Notes under the pieces: generated by a model
The model's database searches: none
Told to the model about the DNA's origin: nothing
Seen by the model: only the letters and a program-made list of their open reading frames with translations
Made by a program: the position numbers and the translations under genes
In this document: in pieces, positions 1-12,516 of the stretch
How the letters are laid out: every line of letters begins with the position of its first letter
How positions within the stretch are numbered: the first letter of the stretch is position 1
Assembly (NCBI RefSeq): GCF_021130785.1
Contig: NC_060209.1
Location: 23,870,001 to 23,934,000, forward strand
DNA length: 64,000 nucleotides
Direction: 5' to 3'
DNA from: Homalodisca vitripennis
Taxonomy: Eukaryota > Arthropoda > Insecta > Hemiptera > Cicadellidae

Positions 1-812
1 AGAAAACCAATCATAAGACCAAGGCTTTGATGCAGTGTAATAATACGAATGGATATTAAAATTGCACATAACTAACTGCTTAAAAAGTATTGTTAAGTTT
101 TTTTAAATTTTTTTTGTTATTGTGGGTGTTTACCTAGACAAACTTTTTTTTCAAAATATCTCAATATACATTTGTGTTGTATTAGGAGACACTGAAATGG
201 TATATTTTGTATGGTGACTTCAAACTTTACTTCTATTTAATCATGTACATTAATGTTTAAATTGGATAAATAATAAAGTGCATACACATGAGATAAGTAT
301 TACCATCAGGTACATCAGGTGTTACTGCTTCAGGGCTTCAACGTACAGCTTGTGTGTGTCTGAGCAAAAGACTACGTCTCAACCGTATATGTAAAAGGCC
401 ACAATGAGTACTACCAATACAGACAGCAAATACATCTATCGGGATATTTAAAAATATAATACTATGAACCTTGAAAATATTTATATTTTATTAAATGTAA
501 CAGTACTATTGAATTCACCTATCGATTTATTTATGCTCTCAGATAAATACAGTTATTCCATACGAACATTTACATATGTGGGATATTTAAAAAAATCATA
601 ACAAAAACCGTAGAAAATATTTGAAAGTGATTGACACAACGTGTGTTACAAAAACGGAATGAGCACACTTCTTGACATTTATATCGTATTTATATACTTA
701 ATATATCGAGATATACAAATGAAGCTTCTATACTTCAATGTATCGTGACATCACGTGGTCAATACTTTGGCTGTGATGGCGGGATATGACTAATAAAAAT
801 TATATATGTTTA
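1..812. other. AT-rich intergenic DNA, nothing recognised
   Basis: No open frame of useful length, RNA gene or repeat unit was recognised. The composition is AT-rich with scattered homopolymer runs. Confidence 0.6.
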
Positions 813-1010
813 TATACAGGGTGATTCATAAAAGGTGTGCAATATTTCAGGACTTGATACAGGTCAAAACGAGGAAAAAACTCCATTGCACATGGGTCCG
901 GAAACGTACCGTTTACTGTCTGTCTGTCTGTTTGTGTTTTTCTTGTAAACCATCATGAATAAGAAACTACAAGAGATAACGAGTTGAAATTTGGTACACT
1001 TACTTTAAAA
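813..1010. repeat. Dispersed transposon fragment with ACAGGGTG-type edge
   Basis: The stretch opens with TATACAGGGTGATTC, a form common at the edges of non-autonomous arthropod elements. It then carries a CTGT tetranucleotide tract (916-933) and the phrase GAGTTGAAATTTGGTACAC. The mirror edge CACCCTGTATA appears at about 36435, so both may come from related elements. The class is unassigned and no coding sequence is present. Confidence 0.4.
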
Positions 1011-1024
1011 GATACTTAAAGTAT

Positions 1025-1026
<2 letters not shown>

Positions 1027-1089
<63 letters not shown>
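1027..1089. repeat. Compound TA/CA microsatellite
   Basis: An uninterrupted TA tract of about 50 nt passes directly into a short CA tract. It is preceded by an 8-bp inverted repeat (AAGATACT / AGTATCTT, about 1009-1027). Confidence 0.95.
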
Positions 1090-1091
<2 letters not shown>

Positions 1092-4000
1092 ATACACATA
1101 GATAACATAACGATACTATTCAATAATTCGAAGAAAAGGAAATGTCCACATTGTTTTATAATTTTTTAAATATTTATTAGTGAACGCCAACATCATTTGG
1201 AAGTATACATAACAAAACAGGATGTTCTTCCCATTAAACCCAGAGTCTAATGATGATTCGTTGACTTCAACAATTCTAAACACATTTCAGGTATAAGGAA
1301 GTCTAACCAACTTTAAAATTAAGTTACTCAAAAGCCGGACATACATACGTGTCCTGATAGGTAACACATTAATATGTTACTAGGCATACAAAGGAAGCGG
1401 GAGTCCCTTACATGGACTTGAAGTTACTGTAGAATGAAATACATTCTATTTCCTGTACAATATATGCATATTTATGAGATAATTTGTAATATTTTACGAT
1501 AAATAGTATTTTTAATCGTAAATTTGTTAATAACTTTGCTAGCTTGCCGTTTATTTAATCTTTAAATTAACGCTATACATTAGAATGGGACGGTGAAATT
1601 CAATCAGGGATAGCGGCAAGGCAAAGTTTGGTAGTAGTTTAATGTTGATTATTCGAATTATTTGAGTAAGTGCATAACCCGTGGCATTACTAATACAGTT
1701 CAAGTTATATTTAGAATTATTTTTTTGTTCTAGAATGGTAGGCTAACCACTAGCTCCTCTAAGTTGGCTATTTATGGCTAAAGTCCAGCCACGGGTAATT
1801 TGTTAAAACAGAAACCAAAGCACAATTTTTACTTTTTCATTGACTAAGAAAATGGGCACCCTGCTAGTAACGTGCACTAAGTGTTGCCATAGTTGAAAAA
1901 ATTTCTCACAAACCGATATAACAATAATATTTTACAAACAAAGGCTCTTTTGAGTCACATACATCATAGTTGTATTCTTTTTCTTTTATAAGTATAAAAA
2001 GTTAATACAATTTTGTATCGACCAATATAGTTCATGTCGTTCGTTTCAATTAGTCTAAAAATTGTTCCAAGGTTTGCTATAAACCATCCTTTAACGTACA
2101 TTCAGAGACACAGTCGAGCGGCCGTGAGTTGTCGCTTTCAGGATCGCGTGCTGAGTCGCCATTTTCTGGAATTGCCTTGAAAAACACCCGGCTCCGAGAT
2201 ATAGACCGTCTTGACACTTTACTCAACATGAACAGCATTTATAGAACATAATGCTTTTATTGACGCAAAATATGAATTATTCTAAGAAAACATTATTTTC
2301 CTTATTATGAACTTACACGGCAATTCACTTTCACAAATAAGCTCTGCTGTAATTTCAAGAAATGCTTCATAACAACACAACTAGAGCAATTCAGAAATAA
2401 AGTAATTTGTATTTTCGAGTAGTATGTTCATTCATCCTGCTTACAAGGGGTGAATAATTTATCGAGCATAATTGTTTCTTTTTCACTTAGTTCACTCCGT
2501 TTTCCCTTCTCAACATTTTTAATTTACGCAATTCTCAAAAGGACTAAATAGAATATTATGGAGTTGAAAATTAAGAACGTGTGCTTTAACATAATTAGTT
2601 ATGCTTTATTTAATACCAACAGATACCTGAGTCTTGCCATGTAGTTTTCTGCTTCATTATCAAGTAAAAATACATATGGACTTAAAAGCCTACTTCGGTT
2701 AAAAAGTTATAATTTCGTCGCCTAAATCCACGTTTGGTGCTTTTACATGACTAGGTGAAGTAAGCTTAATACTCTAATGAAGAAAATATATAAACTACCC
2801 TATTTATCCTGTCACACATTCCAGGACGTATAATACATAATCTGCAACCCAAACGTTTTTAACGTAAGCGAGAATCTTTTTTCATAATACCAATGGAGGG
2901 CTTCAAGGTAATAACATACGTAGTTTTTGAAGGACTCCCTCGGAAAACATAAACATATAGTTTCTTAATCAAGTTTCGTCCTTATTGCCCTAAAATAAAA
3001 AATATACACATCCACTAGGCTTAAAAAAGACTACTTCGGTCATAAATCATCTACTTCCGGCACTTGAAATATGTTTTTCTATATTAAAGAATAGTGTGAA
3101 AACCCGTTTAAAAAAACTTCTGGTTTTGTCTTACTCTTAAATAGAGCAACACACATAGATAATTAAATTTTAGAGACGAGAAACAGACACTCGTTTACCT
3201 AACTTAATATGAAAAAATTGCATTTTAACCTTTAGTTATTTATGTATAATAATTTATATTTATTAACACTCAATAATGCAACAAGTTAATATTTTTTATT
3301 CATGAAGACTGTTTGACAAAATTTAATTATCTTTGTGTCAAAAAATATAATTACTTAAAGCGGTTTTATATTTAAAATTAACTGCTGATTGCATAATTAT
3401 TTAGTATGTGTTAATTCAAAACTTGCATGCTAGTTATGCAATATACAGTAGTAATCTTACTAGTAACTCCATATCAGCTAAAATCAAGTGCTGAGGAAAA
3501 GAGAGAATTGCAGAGGGCTGTGAACGATTTGAAACAACATTCTTGAGATGAGGGGGAAAGTGATACTACTCTAAGAGCAATATTAGACGCCTTCTCTTAA
3601 CGGTATTTCATTTATTACATTTTATCTCACATTCTTGTAGCTACTTGTCAGATAAATACTTTTTTTAATTTACAGGAATAGTAATCCGTATCCATTGTCC
3701 ATCTACGTTTCGTGAAAAGTAAAATGGATACAATTCTTTGTATATTGATGATGTGTTTTCTTTGTTTGTATATTCCAAAGGGGAATGTGTGTTATTACAG
3801 CTGCCTTTTATGACTCACACTCAAAATGTGATTGCATGTATGATTCCTACGTATTTTAGTTTTACGGCACCAAGATGCGATTTTATCTTATAGTATAATT
3901 TTATATTGGTATATATAATTTTGTCTTTTCTTCGTTGTAGTTTTAAATAAATAAAATGTAAAATTTTTAATTTTAAAAACACGTAACAATGTAACGAAAT

Positions 4001-4110
4001 ATGTATTGTTATGCAATGCATGTGTAGTTGTTGTTGTTAAATTGTTTGTTTATTGTTTACATATTAAACACATCATATTGCATTGTTAAATGCGACAATT
4101 TAGGAAGATG
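1090..4110. other. AT-rich intergenic DNA
   Basis: No gene was recognised. A slightly GC-richer patch at about 2100-2220 has no readable protein signature in the frames examined. Short similar phrases (CTACTTCGGT near 2690 and 3040) hint at an old tandem family related to 5290-5660, but are too diverged to delimit. Confidence 0.5.
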
Positions 4111-4117
4111 TTGGGTT

Positions 4118-4215
4118 GTTTGACACTCAATCACACAAAATGTACTGGACAGATTTTGACGAAATTTTGCATGTACGTAATCCATTCTACAAGTGTATGT
4201 CGTTTCTTACTGAAT
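4118..4215. repeat. Dispersed repeat fragment
   Basis: It contains TGGACAGATTTTGACGAAATTTTGCATGTA, here broken into its recognisable parts TGGACAGATTTTGAC and GAAATTTTGCATG. This phrase is widespread in non-coding arthropod repeats. There is no coding potential and the class is unassigned. Confidence 0.4.
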
Positions 4216-4721
4216 GAATAATAAATAAACACCCAGCAAAACCACAGAAGATGGAGAAATGACATTTTGTACATAGGTTTATCTTGTGCACTTGAGGTGT
4301 ACTAAAGAAGAATTGTTCTCTCCCTCAACATGGCTCCAGCTCATTAGCTTGTTTACATTTTTAGACTTGAAATCATACAGTAACCTTGATACTAAACTGG
4401 CGCAGAGATTATCCAGGTAAAAAATAGAATTTTTAATAAACATTTACATTGAACGGTAAATTTTAGCAAATATTAGGTATGAAGTGCTTGATCAGAAGTT
4501 AAGTTGTTAATGCCTTGGAATTTTGGAGAGATAAAGTTGCGTTTTTTCACAGGTATTTGTGAAATAATCAACGATTTCTGCTTCAAGTGAGGTGTTTATC
4601 GATTAGTTGTAAGAATATTTATTCATTTTACAGTAAATAAACTGTTTTTAACAGTTTAAAGAGCATTGTCATAAGGTATTTCTAAATAAATATATGTCTT
4701 GTTTTTATTTTTATATTTAAG

Positions 4722-4780
4722 TATCAGTTACCCACGGCTTGCATGCAATTTTCTGTTGAAAAACGAGAACATCGTGGCCA
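4722..4780. repeat. Dispersed repeat fragment (GTTACCCACGGCTT type)
   Basis: The segment with GTTACCCACGGCTTGCATGC followed by AATTTTCTGTTGAAAAAC is closely matched in reverse complement at 18680-18745. Similar phrases occur near 39895 (CCTGCGGATAACAGCTAGT) and in 49985-50170. These are parts of a common non-coding dispersed repeat. Confidence 0.5.
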
Positions 4781-5289
4781 CATTAAAAAAAAATATAACA
4801 TTATAATCATTCCTGAGATAAGATACAACATTGGACGGTCCTCCAATCTTCTATTTTATATTTTTATTATTTTATTAAATTTTAAGAGCAATCTTTTGGG
4901 TTCCTGAAGTCTGGGAATGAAACAGTTTTTCTGTGTAAAAGTAAAAGAAAAAACATTAAAAACAAATCAACTTCATTAACACCTAATTTCTTTTAGGCAA
5001 GAGAAGTTTCCATAGTAGTGGTATTAGTGAAAACTCTTATCATGTAATATGATGGAGCCCTACAATAATTTGAATCGGAAATAAACATATTTATGGTACA
5101 CATTAATTCAGTGCCCGTTTTGTAGGCAGTTCCATCTTTCTATTGTCTCTTATTTGAGAATTAGTGCATTAAGAAGTATTTATGGAATTAAGTAAATTAA
5201 ATTTCACACGCCATAGTAGAGTGCAATGTTGGCACGATCAATGAAATATATACATAATTGGTCTAAAAACCTAATTCAATCAAAAACTG

Positions 5290-5660
5290 TTTATTTCCAG
5301 CTCTTTCAATCTTATTCCAGTCTAAGGTATTCTTTCGGTGTCGTAGTTTAGATTGCATTGTCGCCCTGATCAAGAAAATATGTACATAAATAATTCTTAA
5401 AAGTCTCTTCCATTTCATAAGCGTCTACTTTCAGCCTTTGTAGTCTACTTCTGGCGTTGTATGGATTATTCTCTTATTAAGAAAAGGTATACGTTTATCT
5501 GAAAAGTCTACCTCAGTTAAAAAGTGACTACTACCGCCCATTGCGATGTACTTTCAGTCCAAGATATTTTTTTTTTACCGTAGTAGCGTTTGCCTTGTAC
5601 TGATCAAGAAAGTGTATACTTAATTTAGTCTGAATACTGTAATTCATTCATTAAGTGAAT
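5290..5660. repeat. Decayed tandem repeat, unit about 110-120 bp
   Basis: Related phrases recur at about 5365 (CTGATCAAGAAAATATGTAC), 5475 (ATTAAGAAAAGGTATAC) and 5598 (CTGATCAAGAAAGTGTATAC), each following a 'cagtctaaggtat'-like phrase. The spacing suggests three diverged units of roughly 115 bp. Confidence 0.4.
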
Positions 5661-5879
5661 TATTTCGGTATAAGGTGTTTCAGGTACCAGTAGTCTACTG
5701 AGAGCATAATACACATTATAGCATCTAGAACCCATACCATTAACACGTATAACGATGGAAAATGTCCGAAATCATGTTTGCCTATGAGTAGTTGCAATTC
5801 ATAAAGCATGATCAGAATGAAAATTATTTTATTTTCCTGTTGAGAGCGTAGGGAAAACATTAAATTTTCATTGTTGAGG

Positions 5880-6110
5880 CCATTTTGGAAAAAAAATAAA
5901 AATTTATTCTAGGGGTTGCAACCCATTCCAATCTTAATGTGTGGCTGTTCTTCATGAAAATTATGTTATTGACTGTTGAGATCATAACACACGATGTGAC
6001 AAAATGTATCTTTCCAGGACATCGAGGAAATAAAACATAGTCTTCTAGGGGTTGCAACCCCTTTTAAACCCGTATGAATGTGTTGATCTTTTTGAAAAAG
6101 GTTTAGTTTT
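5880..6110. repeat. Tandem repeat, ~134-bp unit with GGTTGCAACC core
   Basis: Two units are anchored on AGGGGTTGCAACCC at about 5911 and 6047, roughly 134 bp apart. Each is followed by similar text (upstream 'tctagg', downstream 'cttcatgaaaat' or 'gatctttttgaaa'). The core is a perfect 10-nt palindrome. The same family reappears at 7270-7790. Confidence 0.6.
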
Positions 6111-6149
6111 TTCGATTTGGCATGAGGCTTACGAGTGCTAAATTTCAAT

Positions 6150-7260
6150 ATTCCGAGATTTAGGGAAGTTGGAAAATTAGTGATGAAACGTATGTGCGTG
6201 AGGACTTTGCCCTAAAAATATGTGGATTTAAGGATAATGTTTAAGCGATTTGATCAAAATAAAATACTTATATTAAGTATTATTAGAATTGATATTAAAT
6301 ACCCCTAGTAGTTAAACCAGTGATTGAAGAATGAGGTTTAAAGGTATCTTTAGTTATTTATTTAGACGTTATTTTACAATTGCGTTAAACAGGACGATTC
6401 ATTATTATACATTTCTATTTATTTAATTAATTATGTTCTTTTGATTTATTTCTGTAACTGTAGTCCTGACATTAGAGAGTATGCACAGAACAACATGACA
6501 ATACCAAGATCGACTGGTTCTTAGAATTCGTCATTAATTAAAACTCTTTTGTTCAGGTTAAGTAAAGAAGCACGATTCAGTTTAGTCATCGGAGCTCTTA
6601 GAAACCTCTCGTTTTGCATTCTGTAATAATGCTAATGTTGACTGAGAGCAATTGACAGTTTGACATATCCTCGTCAACTTGACCTAACAACTTTAGCTAG
6701 TTTGTATTATCTTGACGAAACTGGACAGTAACATTGCTTATTAAATTTAACTATCAGCCCTCCACATAGCAATATCTGCTGAAATACTGTACCTTAATTA
6801 AGAAAGTCATGTAGAAAAAACATAAATTTGGAATTCGGTTAGACAGTAAGTAGTGACATTTAAGCAGCTAAATTAGTAGGTATAATGAGATCAATTACAT
6901 CAGATGAATTGTGAATGAAAAGTTTCAAACATAAAAGTAAATATACACCAGTAATTGTTTATTAAATAGCCGCGTTTTAATTAAACGTATTGATTGACGT
7001 GCCCTGAGGCATTGCGACTAACATAAAAATCCTCCCTCCACAGCAAGTGGTTTTTGTTGGTTTAGTAGAAACCTAACTCGACTACATTATTTTCACCTTC
7101 GTTTGCAGAGACTTTACTCTGATGAACAGAGACAGCAAAATCCGTAGTCATACTATGGGAGCACTTCATTCTTAACAACAGTACTTGGTATTTCTTCTCT
7201 AATTTTACACGTAATTTTCGGAAAATCCCAAATTTCATCTTTTTACATTTTTTGGAAGTT
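6150..7260. other. AT-rich intergenic DNA, nothing recognised
   Basis: No supported gene, RNA or repeat unit was seen between the two clusters of the GGTTGCAACC family. Confidence 0.5.
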
Positions 7261-7269
7261 GAACAACCA

Positions 7270-7790
7270 AAATATAGATAATTTAGGATCGCAACTATAT
7301 ATCAAACTCAAGGGTAGTTAATCTTCTTTAAAATGTGTTTATTTTATATTTTAATGACGAGGCAAATACGTGACAAATTTCATTGTAAATACAACATCGG
7401 AAAGTTGAAAAACCGCAATATAAATCTTCTAGGGTTGCAACCTTATTTCAGTTACTATTAGTAGTTATTCTTCATGATTTTTTTATTTAGTGATGAGGCA
7501 CATGCATATCTCTAGGACTTCCTCTTTATTTTTTACCTTTCTACCATAACGGAAATTAAAAGAAAGTAAAAGTATAGTTTCTTTTAAGGATTTAACCCTG
7601 TCTCAGTCCCTATGAATGAAACATAATGTTGATAAAAAATATTTTACCCTTCTGTTAAAAGCATAGGACACGTGTAAACAAATTTAAACAATGTTCTTAT
7701 AGGGGTTTCAACCCCTTTTAAGCCCGCATGGATGTTTATTCTTTATGAAAATGATTTAGTGCCTGCTCTATGAACCGAGGACGAGGGCTT
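7270..7790. repeat. Second cluster of the ~134-bp GGTTGCAACC family
   Basis: Cores lie at about 7288 (GGATCGCAACT, decayed), 7432 (GGGTTGCAACC), 7587 (decayed) and 7700 (AGGGGTTTCAACCCC). From 7432 to 7700 is 268 bp, twice 134. Units share the downstream 'tattcttcatga...ttagtg' phrase with 5880-6110. Confidence 0.55.
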
Positions 7791-7799
7791 AGTATAGCA

Positions 7800-8985
7800 A
7801 GCTACTGTTTTGTCTTGCTAGGGGCATACATTGAAATTAAGGTAAAATGTCTCCTCGTATTTAAATAGTAATGAATTCAATTATAGAAGGAATGCTCATA
7901 GTACAACAAGTATTACCCTTATCACGTTACATGCTTACGCGAAACAACTGGAAGAATTACTAAATTTTTTGCAGGTTCCGCAGTTTTGATGTCTATCATA
8001 TACAACTTTGCAGAAGTTTATATAGCTGCATTAGAAAAGCTAGGAAAACCTTTAGGTAGGTACAAATCAATAGCACCAGAAGTAAAATAATTTAATACTC
8101 AAACAAAAACGAATATTAATTTACCTTTTTAAACTAATACTCACGACTTACAAGAATAAATTGATCAGTATCTTTGACTTTCAGTGTATATTTAGTTAAT
8201 CCATTGTAAAACTGTAGATAAAAATAAAAGTTTTTAATCTAAAACTATTTTGTGCCGCATACTCGTATACCACGAAAACCAATACTGATGAAACATTCTA
8301 ATAAATTATAAAAATTAAATGTAATGGCTGTTTTAGTATTTGATTATTCAATATATCTAGCAATTGATAACAATATATGGCTTTAAAAAATATATATTGT
8401 CTTATTTTTGAAATACGTTCCCTCATAAAAAGTATATAGGGATATATGTAGTAACACACCACATTGTTTTCTCTGAGGGCTAAGTAAGGAGATGAGGATG
8501 TTTGTTGATAACCAGGACTGGCACACAATATCCGGCTCACTTCCGGTACTAAGGAGGTACATCCGCTAATTCAGCCTGGTGAGGAAATGGCTCTTGCATA
8601 ACGGAAACTGTAAGTATTCAGATACAACTGAATAATGTATTTCTGTGGTTGAAGAAATAGGTTAATTCTGGTAGAACGTACTTGTGCAATACATAAAAGC
8701 CTAGCACAAAAGAAGAATAATTCAAGTAGGCATATATGTAGAACGTTATTAAAAACTCTTATGGTTCTGAATCTGATTTGGTGGATTCAAATTCTCCATG
8801 AACTTTTTGGCGATTCTGTTGATTATAAGTTGTGCATGAAATATTAAATGTACGCAAAATATTTCAAGCTTACCAAACGACTAATTTCCATTCAAAAGTG
8901 TTATCTTTATCTTTATATCCATAAGTTGTCTATAAACCAGGTAATAAGCTACCTTATTTGTTATCTTAAGGCAAGAAGTTTATAA
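7800..8985. other. AT-rich intergenic DNA, nothing recognised
   Basis: An 80-codon minus-strand open frame at 8298-8540 has no recognisable motif and is treated as chance. Confidence 0.5.
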
Positions 8986-8989
8986 ATTG

Positions 8990-9440
8990 CACTTTGTCCA
9001 GGAAGAACCTTAGCGCTGCTTCCGGATTGACAGGGTATTCTGGACGGGCAAGGTTAGGGGGTAGGGGCCATCTCCTATCGAGATCCATGAGGAAGAATTA
9101 GAACACTAATTTCAAGTCCCTTCGGAAGAAGGGGAGGCCAGCTCTGAACCAGTTTCTTCAGTCAAAGCAGGCAGGGAGTGGCACACCCTTGTTGAGCCTA
9201 GCAAGAACCTCTTATATTTAGGGAACAAACCCCACCAACTCCAACAGTCATCTTCCACAGTAGACTAGACCTATTGAATTACCCTTACACTCCATAATCT
9301 CGATATTTGCGTTTAGTGACATCCATAAAGTTTACCAGATTTAAGTGACACATCGGATTTGCTATGCCCAGTGGTAGGTCCAACTGCATATAAACCAGCC
9401 AGAAGTGATCCCTGCTGGGTTAAGAAGCTACTTGCTTGAT
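8990..9440. repeat. GC-richer insert, probable retroelement UTR fragment
   Basis: The base composition is clearly unlike the surroundings. Read on the minus strand, the segment has the feel of a LINE 3' UTR, with a GGAGATGGCCCCTACCCCC stretch and a GGAAGCAGCGCTAAGG stretch. No coding motif could be aligned. Calling it mobile DNA is an inference from composition and style. Confidence 0.35.
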
Positions 9441-9839
9441 TGGTATACTCACTCGTTATGAGTTGATACTAATTATTCACCTTCATCTATTACTTAGACG
9501 CTCAAAGTCAATAAAATGATGTTGAGTACTATTGTGCGACATGTTTAAATCTGTATAGTTCATTGAATCTAAAGTAGCATGATTATTATTCTCCAATAAA
9601 TATATACGCCATTATGCATTATTACGAAATTAATTCATTAATACTATACTATTAATAAAACAATATACGATAAAGTTGTTAACTCATATTTTGATTCATA
9701 GCCTAGTCTAATTGTACACATTTTTTAAATTGCTCGTAAATCTTTTGGAAATATATTCTCTTTTTTCTCTGAAATATATTAGTATTCTCTTAAATTAAGA
9801 GTATATATTTAAATGCACATTGAAGAATGGATTCTGTGA

Positions 9840-10060
9840 TACCTTTTAAAACGTCTGAGTTATGCCAAGACACAGCGAAGCAGTGGGCAAAAGCAGGCTA
9901 GAGAGGGAGCCACTAGGGAAACGTCGCGTCGGATATGAAATAACAGTCTCTGGGGAGAGAGCCATGTCAGCGCCCCAGGCGGCAATATTGGTAACCTTCT
10001 CTTGCCGACAACTTTACTGCAGTCACATCACATCGCGCTTTTTTATCTTTCCTGGATTCT
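9840..10060. other. GC-richer island, unassigned
   Basis: A 67-codon plus-strand open frame (9862-10065) covers a GC-richer patch rich in purines. The peptide matches no family I know. It could be an exon, a transposon scrap or chance; nothing in the flanks settles it. Confidence 0.3.
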
Positions 10061-10065
10061 ATTGA

Positions 10066-12480
10066 ATGTAAAATATATAATATAATTTATCTGATACGAA
10101 GAATTAATTCAATACAATTTATTAATTTAACTTCTACGATTCTCCGTACTAAAGATTTAAGACTTTGAAGAGGAACATTACCGTGTGTATTGAAACCTCA
10201 GGAATTATCCGTTTAAAACAAAATAGTGGAATTGAAATCAGTGAATTTTAAAATATAACGTCTGATATATCGAGTTAAATAAATAATTAAGATTCCAACA
10301 ATATTTTTACGTAAATAATAAGAGTATGGTAATTGCTTTGGAAAGTCATGAGCTATAGCGCCAATTTATCTTGATGCCAATACATGTTCTCAAAGCATTA
10401 TTTTGATAAAGTTCTAAAATAGTTGCTACTTTATCTAGCTTAGGTAATGGTTGAGAAATTCAATTTAAATCATTGCAGTGATTGATAACAGTAATGTTGT
10501 AATAATGTTGAAAATTCCCTGAATGAATATGACTACGGACATTTTTACGCTTATTTAAGTAAAATATCGTATTACAACAAATTTTGATAATATTTTTGAA
10601 TCTTCAGAAAATTATTTACAAAAAGTATTAAGTGCGAGCATTATATTTTACAAATGTAAACAGGTCTGTTGGATATACAAAAGTGGAAAATACCCCTACT
10701 TCTGTCAAATTTAGCATCAATTCTGTTCGCCCTATAATTTTCGAGTCATTAAAAAAATAATACTCTGTTTTAGTACTGTAAGCCTACTCTAGTTTGCTAT
10801 GCTCCTTCGTGTCCTCAGCCATCGTCATCGATGATCAAAAGGATTTCATCCTATCAGTATACATAATGTGCTTTGTTTTAGGTACTAATAAACATTAGAT
10901 GCAATGTTTTTACTTTGAGCTTTGCATAGCCTGCAGTGCTTATCGATTTACTCGGCTTTAGTCGTAGGTCCGCAGAAATCACCATTTTGATGAGCCTAAA
11001 GTGACTTGGAATTGTTGGCCTTCATAGTCAATCTTCAAAAGGTACCTAGTTCTTTGTTTTTACATTATGAATCCAACAGTAGTAATTTTCCAGTAGTAAT
11101 TTGCCTTGATACCAGAGAACACAGCGTTTTTCATGATTACAGTTTATTTTTAATCATTTGTAACTAAAGAAGACGCTATTCGTTATTTGTCTCTGCCTCA
11201 GACCCAGAGCAACATTCCCCATGAGGTCGTTCCACAAAACCCAACAGCCTGGAAGTTTACTCTTAGAGGACATCTGTCCACCGACTCCTTCTCCGCCAAA
11301 TTCATGCTTACATGGTTATTTAAGGTTTCTGCAGAAGTGATGTGTCTAAAACGCAAAAGAAGTTTTACAACTAACTTATTCCTAAAAAGTGCATATCCTT
11401 AGATGATGTTAATAAAGGGAATCATGCTCAAATATGAATGATGAAGGTAAATGAAAAGGCAATTGCTAAAAGGGAAATCATTTACTTGTTAACTTACCGT
11501 GAGCTTAATAAGCTTAGGAATGTTCAAAGTAATGTTTGAAGGGAACTTCTTGTTACAGTAACGTATCAAGGAAAACGGGCGGAGGCGTGTTTAAAAATAG
11601 TGGAGCGATTAGAATAAGCATTGAGTATGCTGAACACAAAAGATATGAGAAGACATTTTAAAGAAGTATTGCCCTTTAGGATGAAGATAAAGGAAATATC
11701 TGTAGTTATGGTCGCAAAGAATATTGGTTCATTTTTACAAGCTGCTGTAACAAGATTGATTTCGTTTACCTGTCTTCGAGAGTGGTTTGTTCTTTCTATG
11801 AGACTTGATAACTTGCGATAAGATTCTGGCCGCCAAGTTCCGTTCCTTGTTTATATATCGCCTTGATTGTGAAATACCTTAGCCAACAGGGTTAATGTAT
11901 CAGGATATTTAGTAAACGATTATAGCTCTCAATTATTCAATACAAGTATCGCCTTTTGGAGAGTGAACTTACCCTGACATTGATTTAAAGTCGAGTTAGG
12001 ACTGAAGGAGTTAGTATCGGACATTACCTCAACCTTATTCATGACTGGTTCCTCTGAAATTCAATAAGCATTTGAAATTCCACATTCATATATCATCTCG
12101 TACGTAACTTAGCTATCTAAATGGTAAATTAGTGTTTTGAAGTCAAATTGATGATTGCCCTGTACGTCAAATTTATGATTGCCCTGTACGTCCTTTGATG
12201 TGGTTGCAGAGAGCGTGTCTTATTTTCCTTTCTATCCTGCCGCACTTATAGTATTATCTCTGTTGTTTCATGACTTGTGGGTTGCACAGATTGTGTAATT
12301 CACCATCCACTGTTACCACAGTTCAGACAGAATCATGAGATGAATTGCTATGAATAACCTTAGCCGGGACGGTGTAGATACACTTCAAAATAACTATATA
12401 TGTAGAAGAACATTAAACAACACATTTCGACGGACACTGCTTCCCTGCGAGTCCTGCTTTGGGATTATGTTCGATTTGTT
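10066..12480. other. AT-rich intergenic DNA
   Basis: No gene was recognised. Small open frames at 11187-11402 and 11621-11821 lack motifs. A 25-bp direct duplication (ATGATTGCCCTGTACGTC, twice) lies at about 12149-12193. Confidence 0.5.
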
Positions 12481-12483
12481 CAG

Positions 12484-12516
12484 GTCTTAAGTCTTAAGTC
12501 CAAGAGGACTTAAGAC
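12484..12516. other. Perfect 11-bp hairpin
   Basis: GTCTTAAGTCC (12491-12501), loop AAGA, GGACTTAAGAC (12506-12516) form a perfect stem. An extra GTCTTAA copy precedes it at 12484. It is not followed by a T-run. It could be a small foldback or simply a palindrome. Confidence 0.7.

Noticed and set aside
12484..12516. Bacterial-type intrinsic terminator
   Set aside because: The stem is strong, but there is no T-run after it, no upstream gene and a eukaryotic context.
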